IMG/VR virus record: IMGVR_UViG_3300043435_000705
Location: 1-20,168 of that record
Length of the DNA: 20,168 nucleotides
Reading direction: 5' to 3' (one strand)
From: a virus
Both the position numbers and the translations under genes were made by a program. The notes under the pieces were generated by a model, which was not told the origin of the DNA, ran no database searches, and worked only from the letters and a program-made list of their open reading frames with translations. Numbering within the stretch: position 1 is the first letter of the stretch; each line of letters starts with the position of its first letter. This document shows positions 1 to 5,463 of the stretch, piece after piece.

Positions 1-54
1 GTGGATACGAGTAGAAACAATAATGACTCAAAAGGTTCTCAAAAACAGGTGTAA
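1..54 (+). CDS. C-terminal tail of an upstream gene (partial, uncertain)
   Basis: Frame 1 is open from the window edge to a TAA at 52-54, giving 17 residues ending S-K-G-S-Q-K-Q-V. A terminator hairpin follows about 50 bases later, which fits the end of a transcription unit. The frame starting at base 2 is also open, to a TAG at 116-118, but it would run through the terminator and is lysine-rich, so I prefer frame 1. Nothing can be said about function. Confidence 0.3.
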   Translation: MDTSRNNNDSKGSQKQV

Positions 55-105
55 TCTCAGCCTTATATTTAAAAACAAAAAATCTTATAAGAAAAAAAAA
101 TTAAT

Positions 106-133
106 GGATAACGGATAGTTATCCTTTTTTTTT
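106..133 (+). terminator. Rho-independent terminator
   Basis: A perfect 7-bp stem GGATAAC (106-112) and GTTATCC (118-124) encloses a 5-base loop and is followed by a run of T. It closes the unit upstream of the gene at 178. Confidence 0.85.
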
Positions 134-145
134 ATAGCTATGTTA

Positions 146-153
146 TATTTATA
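146..153 (+). promoter_or_regulatory. TATTTATA motif, candidate phage late promoter
   Basis: TATTTATA lies 24 bases before the ATG at 178 and just after the terminator at 106-133. The same oriented motif recurs before most structural genes here. It overlaps a small inverted repeat ATAGTTT/AAACTAT (151-167), which would sit in the leader. Confidence 0.45.
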
Positions 154-177
154 GTTTATAAAACTATATATATATAT

Positions 178-1755
178 ATGGAAAAATCACTAATTATAGA
201 AGAAATCAATAGGATTAACTTTCTAATGAACTTTGATACAAACAAAAGTTTTGAAGATCAAAATGTAACACAAATATCTGAAGAATATCTTTTTGAAGAT
301 CCAAAAACTCAACCACAACAAAAACAAGGTCAGCAGCAACTAACACCAGAACAAATCCAAGCTGCGAAACAAAAAATTCAAGCAAGTGCCAATAAAACAG
401 CATATGCAATTTTTGGTGAATTAATGAAAGCTTTCGATATGGATGGTGATAAAGATTTAAAAGATAATGATGGAACTAATGAAGGTGCAGCATTAGTGGC
501 AATCAAAAAAATTCAGAATAAAGAAACTCTTGACGCTTTAAATAAGTATATTGCAAACTGGAAACAATATCCTAATCTTAAAACTTGGTTGAATGCCGAG
601 ATGAGTGATTTTGATGGTGAGTATGGTGATATCTGGAATAAATTAGAAAAGATGGGTTATGCCGGTGCTAACAGAAATGTATTATTAAAAGTTGCTGGTG
701 CAACACCAGTTGGTGCTATAATCAAAGGTGCTGATAAAGCAATAGATTCTTTAAGGAGTTTATCATTGGAACAAATAATGGAAGGGTTTAGAGAAATTGT
801 AAATGGTATTGGTGGAACTGTAGCAACATTAATTTTAAGTGCGATTCCAGGTGGACAGGTTGCAAATATGTTAATTTATGGTACGTTGACTGCTTGGGAT
901 TTCGTTCAAATGGATAAAGGTAAGGGTAATTTTTTTGATACAATTTTAGATACATTTTCATTATTACTTTCAGGAATTGGATTACAGAGTTCATTAAAAC
1001 CATTACAAGGGACTAAAGCGGTTCTTGGTGCTGAAAAAACGGCGGTTGGGTTTTTTGGAAAAATGGCTCAGAAATTCCCAAAATTAAGTCAATTTTTCAA
1101 TAGCATTGTTAGTAAAATTGCCGGTGGTGCGAAGTGGGTTATTGATGGTATTAAAAAAGGTGTTACCTGGTTAATTACAAAATTATCCTTTTTAAAGAAT
1201 TTCGGTAATATGTTATTAGGTGCGCTAAATAAGGTTACAACTTTTTTAGGTGATATTGTGAACGCAATAAAAGGAACCGCTGGAAAAGTAGTCGCGAAGG
1301 TCGCACCAAAAACAACAGCATTATTACAAAAAGGGACAGCGTATTTTACGGCATACGCAAAAACAAAATTAGGTCCAATATTTCAATCAATTGAGAATAC
1401 TTTGGGTAAAGATGTAATGGGTGAATTAAATGAAAAAGTTGTTGATTGGATTAAAGATAAAATATTTGAGATGGGTTCTGAAGCAACAACAGAAAAAGTA
1501 AGACCTGTCATTTGTCAAGCAGGTAAAACATATTGTAATACTTTTGATACTATTATGAATGGTGTTGTTACCGCACATTCAACAAAAGGAGTTAAAAAAG
1601 CTGGAACTGAAACAGTGCATTTAGTAAAAGGAGTTAAAAAAGCTGAAACCGGAATTGAAAAAGCTGAAAAAATAGCTGGAGCAACTAAAGCTGGAACTGA
1701 AACAATACATAAAGGTCTTGAAGCCACTGGTGAAGAAGAAGGTGGTGAAGCTTAA
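178..1755 (+). CDS. Virion-type protein with hydrophobic core and Lys/Ala repeats
   Basis: I do not recognise a named family for this 525-residue protein. The N-terminus (MEKSLIIEEINRINFLM) resembles short leader peptides on virion proteins of Bacteroidota myophages. Residues 42-65 are Gln/Pro-rich. Residues 73-145 look helical; they include a D-rich turn (DMDGDKDLKDND, 87-98) followed by AIKKIQNKETLDALNKYI, which resembles a segment of the next gene's product. Residues 205-300 and 305-400 are Gly/Ala-rich and hydrophobic, possibly membrane-active or tightly packed helices. The C-terminus has degenerate 14-residue repeats (KGVKKAGTETVH, KGVKKAETGIEK) backed by identical 20-base copies at 1584-1603 and 1626-1645. 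The ATG emerges directly from a (TA)7 run; no Shine-Dalgarno is visible. A virion or tail-associated role is inferred from context only. Confidence 0.8.
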   Translation: MEKSLIIEEINRINFLMNFDTNKSFEDQNVTQISEEYLFEDPKTQPQQKQGQQQLTPEQIQAAKQKIQASANKTAYAIFGELMKAFDMDGDKDLKDNDGTNEGAALVAIKKIQNKETLDALNKYIANWKQYPNLKTWLNAEMSDFDGEYGDIWNKLEKMGYAGANRNVLLKVAGATPVGAIIKGADKAIDSLRSLSLEQIMEGFREIVNGIGGTVATLILSAIPGGQVANMLIYGTLTAWDFVQMDKGKGNFFDTILDTFSLLLSGIGLQSSLKPLQGTKAVLGAEKTAVGFFGKMAQKFPKLSQFFNSIVSKIAGGAKWVIDGIKKGVTWLITKLSFLKNFGNMLLGALNKVTTFLGDIVNAIKGTAGKVVAKVAPKTTALLQKGTAYFTAYAKTKLGPIFQSIENTLGKDVMGELNEKVVDWIKDKIFEMGSEATTEKVRPVICQAGKTYCNTFDTIMNGVVTAHSTKGVKKAGTETVHLVKGVKKAETGIEKAEKIAGATKAGTETIHKGLEATGEEEGGEA

Positions 1756-1782
1756 AAAAAAGTAGTTTTTAACAAACTATAG

Positions 1783-1790
1783 TATTTATA
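1783..1790 (+). promoter_or_regulatory. TATTTATA motif, candidate phage late promoter
   Basis: TATTTATA sits 29 bases upstream of the ATG at 1820, the same spacing as on the minus strand before the Clp gene. A weak inverted repeat TAGTTT/AAACTA (1763-1779) precedes it. Confidence 0.45.
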
Positions 1791-1819
1791 TATAAAATAA
1801 TAAAAACAAAAAAATAATT

Positions 1820-2287
1820 ATGAAAAAAGTTATTAGATTAACAGAATCAGATTTAGTTAGAATCGTAAAAAGAGTTATTAATGAATCTGAAACTGCTGCA
1901 ACAGGTGGTGCAAAACCAGTATCTACTGAAAATGGAAAAAACGCATTTAAATTAATAAAGGCGGGAGTTGACGGTAATAATAAAGATACTATGGCAAAAG
2001 GGATTTATACTATTAAAACAAAAGAAGATTACGATACTGTCATGAGACATATTCATAAATATATTGGTAAGTACCCAACTATTTTGGGTTATTTAGCTAG
2101 TGTTTGGGAAAAAGTTAGTCAAGGTTCAAATTTGTTTGGTATATGGTCTAGCTCCAATAATTGGTTAAGTGATTTGGAGAGACATTTATACCAATTCAAC
2201 ACTAATGAATCTGCCGCAACTACAAGTGCTATGGGTAATTCACCAGGTAGAACTTTTAATGATGGTACTTTTAAGCCGAGAAATTAA
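1820..2287 (+). CDS. Virion-type protein with conserved N-terminal leader peptide
   Basis: A 155-residue protein of unknown function. Its N-terminus contains LTESDLVRIVKRVINE, with the core IVKRV(I/L)NE shared with the protein at 12160; the DNA is identical over 15 bases (1862-1876 and 12193-12207). The segment ends in I-N-E followed by S, which fits the (L/I)-x-E cleavage rule of T4-type prohead proteases, so it may be a removable capsid-targeting peptide (inference). Residues about 60-85 (IKTKEDYDTVMRHIHKYIGKY) resemble residues 111-131 of the preceding gene's product. The last part is Ser/Asn-rich. The gene ends just before a bidirectional terminator, and its own TATTTATA motif suggests independent transcription. 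Confidence 0.8.
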   Translation: MKKVIRLTESDLVRIVKRVINESETAATGGAKPVSTENGKNAFKLIKAGVDGNNKDTMAKGIYTIKTKEDYDTVMRHIHKYIGKYPTILGYLASVWEKVSQGSNLFGIWSSSNNWLSDLERHLYQFNTNESAATTSAMGNSPGRTFNDGTFKPRN

Positions 2288-2301
2288 AATTTTATATATA
2301 A

Positions 2302-2329
2302 AAAAAAGGAGGATTATACCTCCTTTTTT
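2302..2329. terminator. Bidirectional terminator between convergent genes
   Basis: AAAAAAGGAGG (2302-2312) pairs with CCTCCTTTTTT (2319-2329) around a 6-base loop. It has U-tracts in both directions and serves the plus-strand gene at 1820 and the minus-strand rhomboid. The rhomboid stop codon (2314-2316) lies in the loop. Confidence 0.9.
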
Positions 2330-3042
2330 AATTTAATATAGGTTAAAAATATTACCCCCCCAACCATTCCACCAATGTGACCAACTGACGAACCCAAGTA
2401 GTCGTAATCCAGAGGAAAAAAATTCATTATATTTAAATATATTTCATATAAACCAATACCAATCAACACAAACACCCCAATTTTTTTAATCTGTCTTATG
2501 TTAAAAATTATAAACGCGGTGATAAAACCAAAAACAGATCCAGACGCACCAATACCGGAATAGTTTGATTTTATATATCGTTCTATAATTTTACGAGTTT
2601 CTTTTGGATAGAAATAGGAATTAAATTCGTTGAGTTTTTTATAATCAATACCTATATTTGTTAGTTTTTTTGATGTATATTCAAATTCTGAATTCTGTGA
2701 CAAATTATAAAATAACCCACAACTTATACCAGATAATAGATACATCAGAATGTATTTTTTAAACCCAAACATCCTTTCAAACGAAACTGAAAATAACACT
2801 AAAAAAATTAAGTTTAATATTATATGGATTGGATAATAATAACTATGAACAAACATAGATGTTAATAGTTGATAAATTCTAAAATTATCTGAATGTGTTG
2901 AATAAACACCCAAATAACTATTAATATCGAATGAAAAACAAAATAAAGAAATTAAACTAACTAAATAAACACCAAGGTTTATCCCAACGATTAATTTCAC
3001 CCCCTTTGGTAAATTAACAAAATATGATTTGATTTTTTTCAT
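2314..3042 (-). CDS. Rhomboid-family intramembrane serine protease
   Basis: Rhomboids cut transmembrane helices of membrane proteins within the lipid bilayer. This 242-residue protein has about six hydrophobic segments and the expected motifs: H73-x3-N77 in the second segment, G-A-S-G (165-168) with catalytic Ser167, and G-H-I-G-G with catalytic His222. The length is usual for a bacterial GlpG-type core without cytoplasmic domain. A hydrophilic insert of about 45 residues (113-160) lies before the serine helix. The C-terminal K-K-E-V is encoded by the terminator stem. Transcription probably starts from a host-type promoter (3047-3077) whose -7 element lies 4 bases before the ATG, so the mRNA may be nearly leaderless. 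The gene lies directly downstream of the tmRNA. Rhomboids are uncommon in phages; the substrate is unknown. Confidence 0.9.
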   Translation of the reverse strand: MKKIKSYFVNLPKGVKLIVGINLGVYLVSLISLFCFSFDINSYLGVYSTHSDNFRIYQLLTSMFVHSYYYPIHIILNLIFLVLFSVSFERMFGFKKYILMYLLSGISCGLFYNLSQNSEFEYTSKKLTNIGIDYKKLNEFNSYFYPKETRKIIERYIKSNYSGIGASGSVFGFITAFIIFNIRQIKKIGVFVLIGIGLYEIYLNIMNFFPLDYDYLGSSVGHIGGMVGGVIFLTYIKLKKEV

Positions 3043-3046
3043 ACAA

Positions 3047-3077
3047 CAAAGGTAATATTATTTTTTAAATAAACAAA
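3047..3077 (-). promoter_or_regulatory. Bacteroidota-type promoter for the rhomboid gene
   Basis: On the minus strand TTTG (3077-3074), exactly 19 bases, then TACCTTTG (3054-3047) match the Bacteroidota housekeeping consensus TTTG-N19-TAnnTTTG. Four bases (TTGT) separate the -7 element from the ATG. The -33 element overlaps the U-tract of the tmRNA terminator. Confidence 0.7.
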
Positions 3078-3105
3078 AAAAACCCCACCATAATTAAATG
3101 ATGGG
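3075..3105 (-). terminator. Rho-independent terminator of the tmRNA gene
   Basis: On the minus strand CCCATCAT (3105-3098) pairs with ATGGTGGG (3091-3084), with one U-G wobble, around a 6-base loop; a run of T follows (3082-3075). It lies 9 bases after the tmRNA 3' end. Confidence 0.85.
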
Positions 3106-3113
3106 ATTTAAAG

Positions 3114-3521
3114 TGGATCCGGAGGGATTCGAACCCTCGTCCGGTTCGTCTTGTCTAAAAGACAACTACATGCTTAGGTTGGTATTTTCTAACACCCCAA
3201 ACTATCTAATTTTAATTTGATTAGAAACAAAGTTGATTTGTTCTTCACCATCGTAAATCAACAACCAATAGACGATTCGATTTCGGGTTCAATCGTAATT
3301 CACCTTAAAGGACTTCTGTTGCTAGGTTATATATCCACCGACCCCCGTTTCCGTAAACTTCTTAAGCTACAGTAACTTCAGAACCTCTTACTAATCCAAG
3401 AGTTTCCATTTTGTTTAGCACATTGCCAGTTGTTTTTGTAAATCAGTTTTTAACGAGATTAATTCAGTCTCGACATGCTTCCTTTATTCAACCAACGCCC
3501 GTCAAATCCAAAAACGGACCC
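3114..3521 (-). ncRNA. ssrA: Transfer-messenger RNA (tmRNA)
   Basis: tmRNA rescues stalled ribosomes and appends a degradation tag. The 5' end GGGUCCG (3521-3515) and 3' CGGAUCC (3121-3115) form a 7-bp acceptor stem with the G3-U70 wobble that alanyl-tRNA synthetase needs. The T-arm GAGGG-TTCGAAT-CCCTC is intact and the discriminator base is A (3114). CCA is not encoded. The 5' part carries the conserved GGATTTGACGGGCG and the GCATGTCGAG helix. In Bacteroidota tmRNAs the tag starts at the GGC after AACU/UAUCU; here ACT-GGC (3427-3425) opens a frame of 21 codons to TAA (3364-3362). The tag starts G-N-V-L-N-K and ends G-S-E-V-T-V-A, much longer than the usual 9-10-residue ALAA-ending tags. The resume codon is inferred by alignment from memory. 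Confidence 0.95.
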
Positions 3522-3540
3522 ATATTATCAAAGAACTTTA

Positions 3541-3548
3541 TATAAATA
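3541..3548 (-). promoter_or_regulatory. TATTTATA motif upstream of tmRNA
   Basis: On the minus strand TATTTATA ends 19 bases before the mature 5' end of the tmRNA. Its context (GTATTTATATA) matches that upstream of the gene at 1820. The 51-base gap to the divergent gene at 3573 must hold signals for both. Confidence 0.4.
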
Positions 3549-3560
3549 CAAATATAAATA

Positions 3561-3568
3561 TATTTATT
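3561..3568 (+). promoter_or_regulatory. TATTTATT motif upstream of the gene at 3573
   Basis: ATATATTTATT ends 4 bases before the ATG, the same short spacing as at 8379-8386. If it is a promoter -10 element the transcript would be almost leaderless; it could instead be an A/T-rich translation-start context. Confidence 0.3.
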
Positions 3569-3572
3569 TAAT

Positions 3573-4619
3573 ATGGCAAGTGAAACATACGAATTTTTAA
3601 AAAAAATCGCTCAAGGTGAAGAAATTAGTAGATGGGAATATCCAGATAAACTAATTTCATATGTTGATTATAGAAGTAAGATACCAAAAATCACAATAAC
3701 ATTTGATGATGATGATGACTTTTTAGATATTTTTGATATTGATCGTGATAGTGATGATAGATACGCTTGGGCTAAATTTATGGGTAATTATTATAGTGAT
3801 GATTACGATAGATATCGATATGAGGATGATTGGGATGAAGGTTATATTATTCAAAACTTCAATCATACAAATATTGAAAAACTTGAAACTATTTTAAGAC
3901 TAACCAACCCAACTTTAAAACTTGGGGATGACAATAGATCGGAAGTTGCGAAATTCCTTGATAAAATGTTTTCAAGTCAGATTGATGAATTGGTCTATGA
4001 TTATGGGTTAGCACACAGTGAATGTGTTACAAGAGCTGTTAAAGAAACAATATTAAAAGATGTTAAGAATCCATTTTATAAATTTGGCATTATTGAAATG
4101 ACAACTGCGTATAAGTTTCAAACATCTGTTAAAATACTTCTCAAATTATATAATTTGTTAGAAGCCGAAGATGAAGATTTAAAAGGTTTATTAAAATTAA
4201 TATATGAAAAATATGGTGATAAAAGTGTTGGTGGTTGGAATGAATTAGAATATAATGCTTGGTGTGATGATTATGATAAAGAAAGCGAACAAGAAAATAT
4301 TGGTAAAGTTTTAGATAGTATAATAGAGTCCGTTGAAGATGATTTGAGTGATGAAATTGTTGATTTTGATGAATATAATAAATTATATGCTATGGTTCTT
4401 AAGCTCGGTGGTTTTAATAAATTAATTAAATTTCCAGAAAAAAATATTGAAGTTGTTTTTGAAGATATAAATATAAATACAGGTAAACTAATCTTTAAGG
4501 TTTGGAAAAATAGTAAGGTTGAAAGAAGGTCTGTTGATAATATTGATGATTTAAATTTAACTCTGTATCATCCAGAATTATTTGAAAGTGTTAGAAGAAT
4601 ATTAAAAAAACTTTTATAA
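3573..4619 (+). CDS. Acidic protein of unknown function
   Basis: A 348-residue protein that I cannot assign to a family. It has a strongly acidic N-terminal third: a D-rich stretch at residues 45-62 (FDDDDDFLDIFDIDRDSDD) and a D/Y/R-rich stretch at 72-90. The middle (about 105-220) looks helical. A further acidic stretch covers about 228-270, and the basic end (VRRILKKLL) is also probably helical. There are no catalytic motifs, signal peptide or membrane segment. It is divergent from the tmRNA and is followed after 27 bases by the metallopeptidase gene, which has its own host-type -7 element. Its composition could suit nucleic-acid mimicry or a protein-binding role, but that is only a guess. 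Confidence 0.75.
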   Translation: MASETYEFLKKIAQGEEISRWEYPDKLISYVDYRSKIPKITITFDDDDDFLDIFDIDRDSDDRYAWAKFMGNYYSDDYDRYRYEDDWDEGYIIQNFNHTNIEKLETILRLTNPTLKLGDDNRSEVAKFLDKMFSSQIDELVYDYGLAHSECVTRAVKETILKDVKNPFYKFGIIEMTTAYKFQTSVKILLKLYNLLEAEDEDLKGLLKLIYEKYGDKSVGGWNELEYNAWCDDYDKESEQENIGKVLDSIIESVEDDLSDEIVDFDEYNKLYAMVLKLGGFNKLIKFPEKNIEVVFEDININTGKLIFKVWKNSKVERRSVDNIDDLNLTLYHPELFESVRRILKKLL

Positions 4620-4634
4620 ATCAAATATTATTTC

Positions 4635-4642
4635 TATATTTG
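4635..4642 (+). promoter_or_regulatory. Bacteroidota-type -7 element (TATATTTG)
   Basis: TATATTTG fits TAnnTTTG and lies 4 bases before the ATG at 4647, the same spacing as for the rhomboid gene. At the expected -33 position (4612-4615, 19 bases upstream) the sequence is TTTT, only a partial match to TTTG. Confidence 0.45.
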
Positions 4643-4646
4643 TGGT

Positions 4647-5432
4647 ATGGAAAGAAATTTTGGATTATTAAAAGAAATATTATCAATTCCCACAAAAACT
4701 TATCAAGAAGGTTTAATGGTTGAGTTTATTTGTAATTGGTTGGAAGAGAATAAAATTCCATTCTATGTGGATCAATTCAATAATATTTACGCGACAAAAC
4801 AAACTGAAGATTATGTTCCCCATTTTCCTTGTGTTGTTGCTCATACGGATACGGTTCATAATTTAGACTCAATAAATGTTGTCGAAGAAATGCTTCCGAA
4901 TGCACAAGGGGAAATAAAATTAGCACTCAAGGCTTATAATAATAACGAAAATCCAACTGGTATTGGTGGGGACGATAAATGTGGTGTGTTTGCTTGTCTT
5001 GAGTTATTAAAAGAATTACCAAATTTAAAAGCCGCATTTTTTGTCGCTGAAGAAACTGGGTGTAAAGGTTCTTTTAATTCGGATCCGGTGTTTTTTGAAA
5101 GTGTTGGTTATGCAATTCAGTTTGATGCCCCGGAAAATAATATGATTTCTGAATATCTGATGAGCAAACCTATGTTTGATAGGGATTCTGAATTTTTTAA
5201 TGTTGGTGGTCGTTTAATTACAGAACACTTTCCAGGTGATACACAATATCACAAACACCCATATACAGACATATATCCAATAAATCAGATGTATAATATT
5301 TCTTGTTTTAATATATCAATTGGTTATTACAATTATCACACACGAAACGAATATGTTGTTGTTGAAGACACATACAATGGTATTAAAGTCGGTAAGTTAA
5401 TGATTGAAGAACTTGGTTATACCAAACACTAA
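4647..5432 (+). CDS. M20/M28-like zinc metallopeptidase, compact form
   Basis: Probably a cytoplasmic di-zinc exopeptidase (aminopeptidase or tripeptidase type). The 261 residues show the family signatures in order: V-A-H-T-D-T (H66 and D68), G-I-G-G-D-D (bridging Asp at 109/110), E-E-T-G (E135 and E136), Q-F-D-A-P (D160) and Y-N-Y-H-T (H231). It is much shorter than typical M20 peptidases (about 370-410 residues): the inserted dimerisation or lid domain is missing or reduced to about 50 residues after D160, so it may resemble M28 enzymes in fold. No signal peptide is present. A host-type -7 element precedes the start. The neighbouring tmRNA and Clp genes suggest a role in peptide recycling during infection, but the substrate is unknown. 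Confidence 0.85.
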   Translation: MERNFGLLKEILSIPTKTYQEGLMVEFICNWLEENKIPFYVDQFNNIYATKQTEDYVPHFPCVVAHTDTVHNLDSINVVEEMLPNAQGEIKLALKAYNNNENPTGIGGDDKCGVFACLELLKELPNLKAAFFVAEETGCKGSFNSDPVFFESVGYAIQFDAPENNMISEYLMSKPMFDRDSEFFNVGGRLITEHFPGDTQYHKHPYTDIYPINQMYNISCFNISIGYYNYHTRNEYVVVEDTYNGIKVGKLMIEELGYTKH

Positions 5433-5434
5433 TA

Positions 5435-5463
5435 AAAAAGGAGGGTTTTTAATCCTCCTTTTT
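5435..5463. terminator. Bidirectional terminator between peptidase and Clp genes
   Basis: AAAAAGGAGG (5435-5444) pairs with CCTCCTTTTT (5454-5463) around a 9-base loop. It shares the GGAGG/CCTCC stem with the terminator at 2302-2329, and again the minus-strand stop codon (5449-5451) lies in the loop. Confidence 0.9.

Noticed and set aside
2-118. Frame-2 open stretch at the window start as the upstream gene's end
   Set aside because: It runs through the A-rich segment into the terminator hairpin and is poly-Lys; frame 1 with its stop before the terminator is more plausible, though not proven.
436-474. EF-hand calcium site in the protein at 178
   Set aside because: The Asp spacing (87, 89, 91, 93, 98) is suggestive, but the loop lacks the usual hydrophobic position and final Glu, so I did not annotate it as an EF-hand.
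1763-1779. TAGTTT/AAACTA hairpin as terminator of the gene at 178
   Set aside because: The stem is only 6 AT-rich pairs and no T-run follows directly.
3114-3180. A separate tRNA gene at the tmRNA 3' end
   Set aside because: The T-arm and acceptor strand pair with sequence 400 bases away at 3515-3521; there is no anticodon arm, so it is the tRNA-like part of the tmRNA.
3376-3421. Alternative tmRNA tag frame (A-K-Q-N-G-N...)
   Set aside because: That frame starts off the conserved resume position and ends in a UGA at a place that does not fit; the frame from GGC matches the family context.
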